A stretch of DNA of 64,000 nt from Botrytis cinerea B05.10 (taxonomy: Eukaryota; Ascomycota; Leotiomycetes; Helotiales; Sclerotiniaceae), in NCBI RefSeq assembly GCF_000143535.2, contig NC_037312.1, positions 1-64,000 on the forward strand. Reading direction: 5' to 3'. The notes under the pieces were generated by a model, which saw nothing but the letters and a program-made list of their open reading frames with translations, was not told where the DNA came from and ran no database searches. Shown here piece after piece: positions 1 to 13,101 of the stretch. The position numbers and the translations under genes are program-made. Positions within the stretch are counted from its first letter, which is position 1, and every line of letters begins with the position of its first letter.

Positions 1-97
1 TAACCCTAACCCTAACCCTAACCCTAACCCTAACCCTAACCCTAACCCTAACCCTAACCCTAACCCTAACCCTAACCCTAACCCTAACCCTAACCCT
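1..97. repeat. Telomere repeat array (TAACCC)16
   Basis: Sixteen perfect TAACCC units plus one T start at the first base. This is the C-rich strand of the standard filamentous-fungal telomere TTAGGG, in the orientation expected at a left chromosome end. The array stops abruptly at base 97 and unique AT-rich DNA follows. Confidence 0.99.
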
Positions 98-1221
98 GAA
101 AATCCTAGACCTTATATATTCTTTTTGAACCTTTTAATTGTTTAAAAAGATTTCAATTATTGAAAAGATTATTTCTTATTATATTTATAACTTCTTCATT
201 TTTATTCCTTTTATTATTCAATATTCTATTTTATTTTATAAATTCGCATCTCCTTTATTTTATATATTTAATTTCTAAAAGAGAGAAAATATGATTTGAA
301 GATTGGGGTAATTGAAAAGGAATAGTATTTTTATTACTAATATTTATAAAGAATTTTAGTATTCCTTTTTTTTTATTAGTTGAAGTATATTTTCGTTTTT
401 ATTTAATTATTGATTTTTCAGAAATTATATAATAATATAATTTTTTATTATAAACTGATTTTTTAAAAATAATATTAATAAAAATATATTAATATTAATA
501 CTAAATTTCTTTCTAATATTATTAATATTAATTATGAAATTCATTATCAATCATTTTAAACAAATATAAAACTTCAATAAAAATAAAATAATCATTTTAT
601 AACAATCTTTTAATAAAAGTTTATTTAATAAAGTTTTTAATAATTAGATAATATTTAATAATAAATCTTAGAATTTTATATTATTCATTTTATATAATTA
701 TTTTATCAAAAATTGATTTCAAATTGTTATAAATATTCTTTAGGTTTTAATATTTTATATTGTTTTTAAGAATTGAATCCAAGGTTTTATTATTTCTTTT
801 TTTTATAATTGTATATAGAATAATTATAATTGTAAATGATTTATCTTTGTATATATTTATATATAATCGAATAGAGATAAGATTTCCTTTCATTACAAAT
901 ACCCATAAATTATTTTATTCATTTATATATTGATTGGATTTCATTAAGTTAATATAACTCTGATATTGTTTTTTAATTATAATATTATAAAAGAATTTAT
1001 AATCGAAAATCATTTTGCTTTTATTAAATATACTTTCAATTAAGATTCTTCAGTTTGTATTATTCAAAGTGGAAGGTTTAACCTTTCCATGTATAATTTC
1101 GATTTGTAATATATTCTCATTATTTTTATTATAAAAATGTATAATATATATTGTAATATGATTCGCTGTTTTGTAATCGGATATAATATATAGGTCCCTA
1201 GCATTTCTATGTATAAAGGTG

Positions 1222-1507
1222 CGATCAAAGTAATATGAGAGTGAAAATATATGACTTTAGAATTATATATTACTAACATTTAATATTTATAGCCTCATTT
1301 CTATAAATCTAAAAATATTATTGAATTTTCTATTTTTTAGAATTATCTTCTAAAGAATTGAATATCTAGTTTATATTGTTTTTTTTATTTTGTTATTGTA
1401 ATATAACAATTTATTCTATTTTATTATGTATAGTTATTTACTTTATACTTAATATATGTGAAAACTTTTCTTATATAATTATTACTACCTTTTATTTCTT
1501 TATATTA
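1222..1507 (+). repeat. Decayed direct repeat, upstream copy (possible LTR)
   Basis: This segment aligns base by base with 8520-8812, and most differences are C/T or G/A transitions. The two copies are about 7.3 kb apart and in the same orientation, as LTRs of one element would be. Similarity stops at the same internal point (after CTTTATATTA) in both. I could not find clean TG..CA ends or a target duplication, so the LTR reading is inference. Confidence 0.6.
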
Positions 1508-4500
1508 ATAATCTATATAAAAAAGAAAATATTGAAAGATTAAATAGCTATATATAAATCTAAACTTTTAAATTGTCTTCAAAAAACAAATAATTATTAA
1601 ATGTAATAAATAGATTAAAATAATAGAATTACTGAAATACTTATAAATAATATAAATAAATACAATATATAAAAATAAAATTATAAAAGTCTGTTTCTTA
1701 AATTGATTAAATAATATTATTAAAAAACTCTTTAATAAAAAAAACAATTGATTTGAATATAATTAATTAAAAAATCTATATCAAAAGTTATTTAAAAGAT
1801 AGAAAAAGTTTTTTATATTCTATTTCAATAAAGAATCTAAAGAATATTAATTTATTTTAAAAAGAATAAAGACAATTGATTATAGAAATCTTTTAATAGA
1901 TTTGAAAAGAGATATATTAATAATCTACTTTTTTAATTAAAAAAAGACTTTAATATTCGATTGGATATATACTAAATGGGTATAAAAGAATATAGTTTTA
2001 TTATAAAGAATTCGAATTGTTTTTTATAAGATTTAATAAACTTCTGATTTTCTAATTCCAAAAACCTTAATAAAAGTAGTTTTTATTATACTTAGAAATA
2101 AAATAAAGTAAAAAGTCTTTAAATTATATAATAAATTTTATTATAATTTATAATTTTTAATAAAAAAGAAGATTCTAAATATTTATTGAATTATTAATAT
2201 TATAATAGAATTGAATCGATATATAATTCGAAATACAAATTTACTTTTTAATATAAATACTTTTATAAAAAATTTTATAAACTATATAATAGCTTTATTA
2301 ATTGATTTCTTTTTTAATTATGATTAAATATCTTTAATTTTCAAAAATAAAGATTTAATAGTTTTTCAAATTCCACTTAGCCTTTTCTAATATACTATAT
2401 TTTCTTAAGAAATAATCAATTCGATAATTCAATTTTATTATATTATTATAAAAATTCTTAATGATTTAACTTTATTAATAATAATATCCTTTTTAAACAA
2501 TATTAATATTAAAGGATTAAAAATAATATATAATAATAAAAAAATAATACCAAATATATAAAAATTTGTTTTAAAATATATTTAAATAATTAATAAAATC
2601 CTTAAACATTTTGAATATATAGATTGTATTATTGGTGTAAAATTTAAATAATATTATAATAAAGTAAAAATAATAGATTATATAATTGAATTAAAAGAAT
2701 AAAAGTTTATAAAAGCCAAAATTAAAAAGATTCTTGATTAATTAAAATCTAAATCAATAATAGAAATTCGAATGTTTTTAAATATCTATATATATTATTA
2801 AATATAGATTGAAAAGTTTATATAGAAAATAAAATCATTATATTATTTATTCAAAAAGGATATTAAATTCTTATAAATAATTAAATAAAAATAAATAATG
2901 AAATTATTAAAAAAGAATTTAATTAAGTTTTTAATTTTAATACTTTTAAATTATAAAAATATAATGATTATTAAATAAATTGTTTTTGAAATGAATATTA
3001 ATATTAATAAATGAAAAATATATTTAAAATAAAAATCTAAAGAAAAATATATCATTATATACTTTGAAAATGAATTATAAAATAATACCGAAAAGAATTA
3101 TAATATAACAAAAAAGAAATATAAAAGAATATTAAAAGCTTTTTGAAAATATAGATTTGATTTATACAAAATATATTTCGTTTTGAAAATAAATATCAAA
3201 ATTTTAATTATATAATTGAATTGAATAATAATAAACTTTTTTAAAGCTTTTATTATTTAATAAATTATATAAATTAAATTATTCGATTTTAAAATTCAAT
3301 ATATTAAAGATATAATTTATATTATTATTAATAGATTATTAAAAAGATTAATTATATTTTTTAATATATTTGAAAAAGATAAGGAGGAAGATATTAATAA
3401 ATAAATTATAAATCAATTTAATAATATAAAAGATATTTTTATTTTATATAATTTTATAAACTTTTTATAAAATTACAAATTGAATAAGAATTATAATATT
3501 GAAAATCAAAAGATTGTTTAATATTTAATCAATCTATAATATCTCGAAGATATAATAAATCAAGAATTTTCGAAATTCAAAAAGTATATTTTAGAATTCT
3601 TTATATATAAAAAGTATTTATATAGAAATAGAATTTATAATATATTATATTATAAAATTATTAATAAATAATAATAAAAAACATTATTAATTAATAATTT
3701 GTATAAAATATATAATTTTAAAAAAATTGAAAATATATTTGATAAAATATATAAATTTTATTATTGAAATAGAATATATAAAGATATCAAATAATTCATC
3801 AAATCCTATTTCAATTATTAAAAACAATAATCTAATATTTAAAAAGAACTTTTATATTTTATATAAATAAATATTTATTAGTAAAAATACAATTTAAATA
3901 TTATATATATACCTTCAAATAACAATTATAAATATTTTGTTTTTTTATAAAATAATTTATTAAATTAAATTGAAATTAAATTATTAAGAAATACAATATT
4001 ATAAATTATTATTGTTTTTATTTGAAATATTATTTATAAGTATTTAATCTTTAATAAGATTTTTATAAATAAAAGATTTGAAAATAAAATATATATCGAA
4101 TATTTTTTTAAGAAAGTATAGAATTAAATAAATGTAAATCTTTATTTATAATTTGAAAGTAAATAATTAAATTAAATAAGAATATAGATTTATAACTAAT
4201 AGATTAATAAAGATAATAAATAATAAAAATAAATGATTATATTATTTGAATATAATATTGTTTATTAATAAAATGATTATATATTAATTAATTAATTTGA
4301 TTTTATTTTATATAATTTATAAATACTATTTGATATTATTTATAAAAATATAATATAATATATAGAAAGTTTTAGATTAGAAAAAGATTACTTTCCATAC
4401 AAATCTTTTGATATTATATTTTTATTAATTAAAAATATACAATTTAAATATAAAGAAAACAATAATATATAAGAAATAATATTATTTGAATAAAAAGATA

Positions 4501-7500
4501 TATTTTAATAAAAATAATAATATAATTAATAAGAAAATCACTATAAAAAATATAGTTTTTTAATTTGATTTATAATTGAAAATCGATATATTTAAAAAAA
4601 GAAAACTTATATATTAATAATTTAATCTATATTATATAAATAAAATCTTATTAAACAAAAGTATATATATTTTGAAAGAAATAAATAGAACTTCAATTAA
4701 TAGGATTTATTTAAAAACTTACCTTAAGAAATTTATTAAAAGAAAAAAAGAATATATTCTAATCGGAAAAAAAGAAGAAGATATAAAAGATATTATTGAA
4801 AATAAATTTGAAAATCTTTTAAAAGTATTATTAAATTCAAAAAGGAATGAATAAATCATTTAATATTTTATAATAATAAAAAATATAATAAATTATATAT
4901 AGAAAAATCAAAATATTATATTATTGATAAATATTAATATATATATTGTAATAGAAATCCTAATTATTAATTTATTAATATAATATATTTTTTCAATAAT
5001 ATTAAAGTAATTGATGAAATATTAATTATATATTAAGGTAGAATAGAATAATAAATTTTATTTATTTTTATTAAAAATCAAGAATTTTTTTATTCGGATT
5101 AAGAATGTATTTTTTTATATTATATTCTTTTATTGTTTTTATAATTAGATTGTTTAAAAAATTATATTTAAATTTAGAAAAATTAGAAAAGTTCTATAAA
5201 GGCAAATAGAATTTCCATTTTCTCTTTTCATTTAAGATTCAAAATATTATAATCCTTTATTTAATAATTCTCTATTTCAAAAATATTTTTTTTACTTTCT
5301 TTAAATTCTATTTCTTTTTAATTTCCTTTTTTTATATCTTTTTTTAAAAATATTTTTATCTTTTTTATAGAATATAATTTTGTATATTTTTTATAAAGTT
5401 ATATTTAATATAGATTTTTATAATATCAAATAAAAATAATAATATAGATTTAAATCATTATTTATTAAATAATCAATCTTTAATTTCTAATAATAATAAG
5501 AAAGAATAAGATCAGATTATAATAATTGATATATTAAATATACAATTTCAACATATACAATATAATATAATAATAACTATAGGGAATAAAGCTATACTAA
5601 CAATAATAAGGATTTATAAAACTATCCAAACATTTCCGAAAGAAAAACAATACATTAAATATTTAAAATTCAATAATTAAATTAATACTTAAAAAGACTA
5701 TAGAAACAATCTAAAAGAAATATTTATAATCATTATTATTCAAAATAATCTTTATATCAAAGTTAATATATTAATAAAGTAAATAAAGATCAATAATAAA
5801 AAGATTTTCATAAAAATAAAAAAGATTCAATATATACAATAAAAGATTATCAATAAATTCAGCCTACTATAATATCATTCTTATAAAAGTATTACCTTTG
5901 TTATAATCCTTATTATAATATACAAAACTAAATTCCAATATAAACTAATCAAAATAATCAAATTAACTAATTCTAATATATTATTAGAAATAATCAATAG
6001 AAAGTTCATATATTAATTAATAAACCCCCTCAAATTTGAAATGCAGATTAATAAACATTTGATATCTTTTAAATTTAGAATAGCTTTTAAAATTCTTAAT
6101 CCTAAATAAGAATTTAAAATCTTTAAATAAAATAATAAGAATTGAAAACAATTTAGTTTTAAGTATAATATAATCGGAATATTTAAAAAGGAAAATTCCA
6201 ATTATTCAAAAGATATTTTATTGATAAAAGATTTATATATTGAATTCAATATTATATTATTTCTATTTTCTAATAAAAAAGTGATTACAAATCTAAAAAG
6301 ATAATTAAGATTAGAAATTATAATAATTAAAGAAAATAAAAAGTTGTAATAAAATTATTTAATAAATAAATGAATTATAAAACAAATTGTATTATTAGAA
6401 AATAAAAAGGAAACAAAAAATATAAAACAATTCGAATTATATAAATACTTATTAAAGGTTTTAATATCAAAAAATTAATATTTAGTTTTGAAAGAAAAAT
6501 TCATAATCAAATAAATCGATTGAATAATTATAATCAAATTAATTCTGTATAGATTTAAAGAACTTTATAACTTTCATTTCTATTATTTAATAAATATATT
6601 AAATCTCAAAACTATTCGAATAAAGAATAAATATTTTATTTATTATTTTAAAATTATATATAAGTATAGAAATTATATCGATGATGTGTGGATATATAAT
6701 AAATATTTCATTTAATTTAAGTTTAATAAAGGTATAAATAAGAAAAGGAAAAAGAGAATTCTTAGAATTTTGAAATTTCGATTTTTAAATCCTTTAGTTA
6801 ATGAGTCAGTGTTTGAATTAAAGTTATTTATTATTCTTACAAAAGTTTATAAAATAGATAAATAAAGATTATTAATTATTAATTCAATCTTTATTATATT
6901 AATAAATCGATATTTAGATTTTATATTTGTATTAATAAAAATGTATTATTATTACAACCAATATAAAAAGTAGGGATTTAATTTCACTCATTATTACTAT
7001 TATATCCCTTAGTAGTAAGGTTGTAGATAAGATTTAATACTTTAAAAAAAAGTGACTAAATAATATATAAATCAAAAGTATTACTTAATAATAATATCAT
7101 TTCCTATATTTATTATTTAAGTAGAGAAAGATTTTGATTATATCTTTGTATATGGAAATATTAAAAACCTATATATTATATTTAATTATAAAATAGTGAA
7201 TCACATTATAATATATATTATATATTCCTATAACAAAAATAATAAAAATATATTACAAATCGAAATCATATATAAAAGGATTAAACTTTTTATTTTGAAT
7301 AATATAAATTGGAGAATTTTAATTGAAAATATATTTAGTAAAGATAAAATAATTTTTGATTATAAATTCTTTTATAATATTATAGTTAAGAAACAATATT
7401 AGAGTTATATCAATTTGATAAAATCCAATTAATATATAAATAAATAAAATAATTTATGGGTATTTGTAGTTGAAAAAAATTCTATCTTTATCCAACTATA

Positions 7501-8519
7501 TATAAATGTGTATAAGAATGAGCCGTTTGCAATTATAATTGTTTAATATATGATTATAAAGAAAAGAAATAATGAAACCTTGAATTCGATTCTTAAGAAT
7601 AATATAAAATATTAAGATTTAAAAAATACTTATAACAATTTAAAACTAATCTTTGATAAGACAATTATATAAAATAGATAATACAAAATTCTAGAATTTA
7701 CTATCGAATATTATTTGATTATTAAAAATTCTATTGAATAAGTTTTTATCAAAAGATTACTATAAAATGATTATTTCGTTTTTATTGAAACTTTATATTT
7801 ATTTGAAATAACTAACAACGAATTCTATAATTAATATCAATAATATTAGAAAGAAATTTAATATCAATATTAATGTGTTTTTATTGATGTTATTTTTAAA
7901 GAATCGATTTATAATAAAAAATTATATTATTATATAATCTTTAAAGAATTAATAATTAAATAAAAACGGAAATATACTTTAATTGATGAAGAAAAAGGAA
8001 TATTAGAATTCTTTATAGATATTAATAGTAAAGATACTATTCTTTTTTAATTGTTTTAGTTTTCAAGTTATACCTTTTTTTTTTAGAAATTAGATATATA
8101 AAACAAAGGAGATATGAATTTATAAAATAAGATAAAATATTGAATAATAAAAGAAATGAAAATGAGGGAGTTATAAATATAATAAAAGATAGCTTTTTTA
8201 ATAATTGAGGTTTTTTTAAACGATTAAAAGATTCAAAAAGAATGTATAAAATTATTCTTGAAGAAAGATATAATAAAAAGTTTATTAATTGGAATTCTCA
8301 ATTGAAATTGTAAAAAAAGGCAATAAATATATTTCATAATTTTATAAACTTTTTGTAAAGTTATGATTGTAATAAAAAGAATATTCGTTTGAGAATACTA
8401 TTTCTTTTTAAAAAAAGCAATTAATATATTATAATTTCCTTTATTCTTTTTAACTTTCTTTATTTATATTTTTAAAAAATTATATATATTGTTGATTTTA
8501 ATTAATCAAAAGATTAATT

Positions 8520-8812
8520 AATTAAAGTAAAAAAAAATATAAAAATAAAAATATATAATTTTAAGATTATATATTATTAATATTTAATATTTATAGTTTT
8601 ACTTTTATAAATTTAAAAATACTATTGAATTTTTTATTTTCTAAAATTATTTTTTAAAGAATTGAATATTTAGTTTATATTATCTCCCTTATTTCATTAT
8701 TGTGATATAGCAATTCATTTCATTTTATTATATATAACTACTTGCTTTATATTTGGTATATGCAAAGGCTTTTCTTATGTGACCATTATCACCTTCTATT
8801 CCTTTATATTAA
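8520..8812 (+). repeat. Decayed direct repeat, downstream copy (possible LTR)
   Basis: Partner of 1222-1507, with the same orientation and matching start and stop of similarity. It keeps some C and G positions that are T or A in the upstream copy and the reverse is also true, so each copy decayed on its own after duplication. Confidence 0.6.
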
Positions 8813-9059
8813 ATCGAAAATAAATTTCAAATTGTAAAAAGAAAATATCAAACTTTTATTGATTATTTTAATATTTATTTAATAAGATAATTTTAAATAT
8901 TTTATTAATAATAATCTTTTTCGAGGTATTGATTATTTCAATATTATTAATATTTTTGATAGATTAATTTGTAATAATAATTTTGAATATTATATTAGCA
9001 ATTGATTATTAAATTGATATTTGAAATAAAAATAATATTCAAAATATTACAAAAGTTAT

Positions 9060-9200
9060 TTTTAGAATTATATAGAAATATTTAGAAATCTTTCAAAATG
9101 ATTTAGATTAGATTTCAAATAGGAATTCAATAAGATTATAATTGATTACAATTTTTATAATTATAATAATAAAACTAATAATTGTTATTTTAAATACAAA
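9060..9200 (+). repeat. Dispersed repeat, RIP-mutated copy
   Basis: It aligns with 23069-23205 on the same strand; a shared core reads TTCAAATAGGAATTCAATAA. Nearly all differences make this copy richer in A and T (for example TAGATT against CAGACT), so it is the more heavily decayed copy. Family unknown. Confidence 0.65.
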
Positions 9201-9980
9201 ACTTTATATTATAATGAAATCCATTTCTTTATATAAATCTTTATCTTATTTAAATAATTAGAATATTCTATGATTAATACTATATACATATCTAAGGCTT
9301 TCCTTGGGTACCTATTATCCCCCAATATACTACAACTGAATTATTGAGGTTTATAATATTATTATAGTCTGTACATTTGGTGATTCTACAGCCTGTTACT
9401 AATCCGTTGTAACAAATAAAGGATTCTAATCAACCAAAAGATATTATTCAATATTATTAATCGATTATATCCTTGTTTCGATAAAGCTCAACCCTAAGGA
9501 AGGGGATATTGTTATGATATTGATTATATAACTAATTGGTCCCCTCGAAGGGAATTAAGATAAGCAATTATATTATTATGCAAGCAAGCTAAGGCTGATT
9601 GGGTTAGTTCATTTATAAGAATTCTATATATCTTTAATTAGGAAGATTCTATATTATAGTTTCTTGAATTATATCTTAATTCTAAAATCTAAATTGAATA
9701 TAACTTTGCGAATATTCTGCGAAGTTAATAAAGCCGAATCTCCCTGATCCGCCCCGCCTGCCGCTCGGTAATATCAATATTGTATAAGAAATGAGTTAAT
9801 ACTAAATGATTTTTATTAATACTAAATAAATTTTAAAAATAGAATTTAATAAGAAAAAATGCTAACAAAATAAAAAAATCATTATTAAATCAGAATTTTT
9901 CTTAGAATTATAAAAATATAATTATATATATATAAAAGACCCTAAAAACCCTAAATTTTAATTATTACCAGATAAAACAT

Positions 9981-10275
9981 TAATACCAGGTGTATATGAG
10001 TTAGGCAGCTCCTATAATATTATATTATAAAAGGGCCTCTGCATAAGAGGTAGAGTTAATACTAGATAAAATGTTAATACCAGGTGTATAGGAGTTAGGG
10101 TGGATTTCGATAGTATATATAAAATTGATATTATAGAAGATTATATTATAGTTGGATAGTTGTTGAATTATTGAAGTTTAAAAGTTGTATATATATATTT
10201 TATAAGGTGGCTTAAAAGAGAGGTGGCTCAAAAGTGGGGTACTGAACTTAATATCAGGTGTATAGGAGTTAGGAA
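9981..10275 (+). repeat. Three copies of a short motif around a transposon end
   Basis: The motif TAATACCAGGTGTATAGGAG followed by TTAGG starts near 9981, 10075 and 10249. The first two copies lie in a longer duplicated segment with a 94-bp offset. The third directly follows the TA that ends the transposon fragment at 10248. The fragment therefore sits between two copies of the motif. Confidence 0.6.
10115..10248 (+). mobile_element. Right-end fragment of a pogo/Fot1-like transposon
   Basis: About 134 bases match the right end of the element at 28998-30613 and finish at the same terminus (GGGGTACTGAACT) followed by TA. No left terminus or transposase frame is visible, so this is a truncated copy or a short non-autonomous derivative. 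Confidence 0.7.
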
Positions 10276-10506
10276 CTATAAATAGAGGCACAACATATCA
10301 CATGACTTCTAGGTCACGTTTTCCGCGTACAATGTATGGAAAGTCACTTTTCAAGTAGTTGATTTTCAAAATCAAGAGAAACCTCTCTATAGGAGGGAAA
10401 ATCTCTCGAGTTATATTGTAGGCTAAGATCAATATGACTTCTGATCTGCAAAATTACATCCTCTGATTCTTTTCTGCATCAAAAAATGCGAGGAAAGGGT
10501 TTCCAT

Positions 10507-11019
10507 CTAACCCTTCTTTGCGATCTCCACATGGACATTCCCGAGACTTCCCCCGCTCCTATTCCACTCTCCAACCGAGACAACGTACACGGAGCCTGGG
10601 CCCATCTTATAATCCAGGAGTTGGAAATCATTGTCTCCTGAATAAGGATCACTCCAAAACAATTTGCAAATCTTGGTTCCTTCAGCCCAGATCTCTACAT
10701 TGCCTTCGGTGCCGTACAATGCAGAATGTCGGCCACATGATGCGATATCCATCGCAGTGTTAGGGGGAATGATGTATGTGTTTATGGTTTCAGGAGAAAT
10801 TTCTACATCTTTGTTGCCCATTTGGTGAAATTTGCCGCTGGGGACATGTTAGTTAGCACGGAAGGAAACAGGGAAAGTAAAAAGAAGGATAGAGAGGATA
10901 TGAGACGAGAATTACTGCTTTAAGTAGGCACTTTTGATTTCGATCGGAGCTGTCATCATGCTATTGATGAGATGTAGTACGACCCAATCGCTATATCCGT
11001 TCGGGGCATTGCCTGACAT
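10507..11019 (-). CDS. Aegerolysin family protein
   Basis: Two exons on the minus strand, 10916-11019 and 10507-10837, flank a 78-nt intron with GTAATT donor and CAG acceptor; the product is 144 aa. Joining the exons restores the family segment LKxGKF..GNKD followed by an SCGR motif and a terminal SGxLGNV-like motif, the order expected in aegerolysins (asp-hemolysin/ostreolysin type). The length matches the usual 130-145 aa. There is no signal peptide, also normal for the family. Aegerolysins are small beta-sandwich proteins that bind membrane lipids such as ceramide phosphoethanolamine; several form pores only with a MACPF partner. A MACPF-like gene starts 3.5 kb away on the other strand. 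The lipid target of this protein cannot be read from sequence. Confidence 0.88.
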
Positions 11020-11340
11020 GATGGCGCAGTAGATGAATTTATGATGAGTTTACTTGATGGCCAAGAATCAGCATCTAATCAGAAATAATAACCAGAGAAA
11101 GGAGTGAAAAGAAAACTTACTAGTTTTAATAAGTGATAGTATGAGGATTGTAAACTCTTGTGATAGACAGTTTAATGAGGGGGATCTGAGAGTAGGAAAT
11201 CTCTGAGTATATATATGTATATTTGAGCAGCTTTAGGAAGAGACAGAATACATCACTTTTTATTGCAGATGACACGCACCTCTCCTTTCACCTGCCAAGA
11301 AAGCCTTACATCCAATATCATAGGACAGTATCACTATCTT

Positions 11341-11545
11341 CTGACCCTACTTAAGTCAAGATACAATAACTCATGCAGTAGTGGCAATGTGTCTGGCCCT
11401 GTTTGAATCCGGATATGATAACTTACGTCGTGATTGCAATATGTCTGACCCTTTGTGAATCAAGATATGGTAACTCATGCAGTAGTGGCAATGTGTCTGG
11501 CCCTGATTGAATCCGGATATGATAACTTACGTCGTGATTAAAGTG
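11341..11545. repeat. 52-bp minisatellite, about four units
   Basis: Equivalent points (AGATACAATAACTC and variants) recur at 11359, 11411, 11463 and 11515, exactly 52 bases apart. Units alternate between two types: one with CATGCAGTAGTGGCAATG and one with TACGTCGTGATTGCAATA. This gives a 104-bp higher-order period. Function unknown. Confidence 0.9.
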
Positions 11546-12161
11546 TTTCTGAAAAAACTATGAAACACTAAGGCTATCTACTTAGAGTAGTAACTATGTC
11601 TATGTAAGAACTTGAAAGTTTTTTTTGAAAGTACTATATTATATGAGTAATATCATCGAAACTTATTAAAAGATTGTCTCTATCAATTATTATGAGGTAC
11701 ATATTCAATCTATAACTAATGAAAATATTATAATAGTATATCTTTTTAACTAAATTATAGATATTAAATTTAAGACTTATTAGAAGCTTTTGATAGACTC
11801 AATTATGAAAAATTATTACAATAACTGAGTTAAGACATTATAATAAAATAAATCAATTATCGAAACTAGAGATGAAAGTAGAGCGAGATTTAACCTACGA
11901 AGTAGTACTTATTAATGACTAATCTAGGTCTAAGACTATAGTATTATAATAATTAATTATATTAACTAACTAAAATTGAGTTCTTAAAAGTTGATAAATT
12001 TAGCAATTAAAAGTCTAAAGAATTGTCTATAGAATACTTATATTAAAAAATAGTATAAAAAGCTCTAAGTACTTCTATAAGCATCTACATATATTTGCTA
12101 TCTTAAATGAGTCAAGCTGGGTGGGGAGCCTTGGCGTTCCACAATTATTTCAGACGTTCCC

Positions 12162-12240
12162 AGATATAATAACTTATACAGTAGTCGCAATAAGTCTGGC
12201 CCTTCTTGAGTCAAGACACGATAACTTATGCAGTTGTTTG
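12162..12240. repeat. Detached units of the 52-bp minisatellite
   Basis: About one and a half units of the minisatellite at 11341-11545 reappear here, again exactly 52 bases apart (12162 and 12214). The roughly 620 bases between the two parts are AT-rich and unrelated, which suggests an insertion or expansion split the array. Confidence 0.8.
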
Positions 12241-12782
12241 AGGATAGGGATTAGAAATCTTTTGCGAAAACCACCTATTGCAAGCACTAAACTCATTGTC
12301 TTAAAATGCAGTTGACATTACACATGATGATTGATTTATATGCATCTTTCCAAGAGCTCATTCGTTGAATTCATCATCTCGAAGCACACAGACATTCCAT
12401 GCAATGGGGGGACATTCGAGTCGTGTGTTTAAATCACTAACTAATAAACTAGTTATTCTCTGTCGATACTATCTATTCATTGCAAATTCGTTATATTTGA
12501 TTAACTTTCCAACCCCCACACTGCAGAGTCAAGACACCCGGCTGAATTTTGTACGAGCTGAAATTCTTCAACCCCGCCTCCAAGGCAGTAAACTAACTAA
12601 GAATACTCGGTGTTGTTTTAAATGAATGCTGATCTCAATTCTAGTCGAACTCCTCATCAAAACCATATTTATTCAGTATTTTCAAAATTCAATATCAAAA
12701 AAATATAACATAATTAGATTTTTTGGATTTTGATCATAGTAAAACTTGACTATATTAGACTGAAAAATTCGTTATAAAGCGG

Positions 12783-12901
12783 ATTCTATCAGGGAGCGAT
12801 TACCTGATTGAGTATATATAGTAGACTCACTGTTCCGGGAGCATCCGGAACACTCCACACTTTTGTGGGTTAGCGGTAAAGTGGATCACCCCTGACAGAT
12901 T
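12783..12901 (+). mobile_element. MITE-like element, copy 1 (ends TCAGGG..CCCTGA)
   Basis: A 119-bp unit with terminal inverted repeats of the form ATTCTRTCAGGG. It matches 53542-53658 in inverted orientation, including the internal CACTGTTCCGGGAGCAT block. It is too short to encode anything. The inverted ends and two dispersed copies fit a miniature inverted-repeat element. Confidence 0.7.
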
Positions 12902-12966
12902 CCGATATAAATAATAATAGTTCAAGCGTTTTAGTGAAATCTATACTAGATTTTAGCTTCAAGAAT

Positions 12967-13101
12967 TGTCACGGGTTCAATGTTGGAGTCTTGTGGATGC
13001 CTTAGGCATCCACGTCCTATATAGTCGCTCTCCTAGCGCCTTCTTTCATTCTTATATAATACTATACATCTTACTTAGAACCCCTACCTCGCCCCGTGAT
13101 A
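12967..13101 (+). mobile_element. Solo LTR of a Gypsy-type element
   Basis: A 135-bp unit begins TGTCACGG and ends GTGATA. It is flanked on both sides by the same five bases, AGAAT (12962-12966 and 13102-13106). The complete Gypsy element at 53828-60266 has LTRs starting TGTCACGG and ending TTGATA. Both LTRs carry a hairpin built on GCC-TTA-GGC. This is a related but distinct family reduced to one LTR, probably by LTR-LTR recombination. Confidence 0.82.

Larger units (their letters stand above)
98..9700. repeat. AT-rich, RIP-like subtelomeric block without genes
   Basis: By eye the block is overwhelmingly A and T with a great excess of TA steps, and every reading frame is broken. The few open frames are chance lysine/asparagine/isoleucine-rich strings. 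This is what repeat-induced point mutation leaves when C-to-T changes at CpA erase a duplicated transposon. A direct repeat pair at about 1222-1507 and 8520-8812 suggests at least one LTR retrotransposon. I see no protein-coding gene or RNA gene here. Confidence 0.9.
9701..10506. other. Gene-free transition from AT-rich block to gene space
   Basis: Composition becomes mixed here. The stretch holds a short repeated motif at 9981-10275 and the end of a pogo-like transposon at 10115-10248. I see no gene. Confidence 0.6.

Noticed and set aside
1064..1279. 71-codon minus-strand frame near the telomere
   Set aside because: It overlaps the decayed direct repeat and has only tyrosine/isoleucine-rich composition; chance frame.
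4672..4854. 60-codon lysine/isoleucine-rich frame in the AT-rich block
   Set aside because: Amino-acid make-up is what random AT-rich DNA gives, and there is no context or motif.
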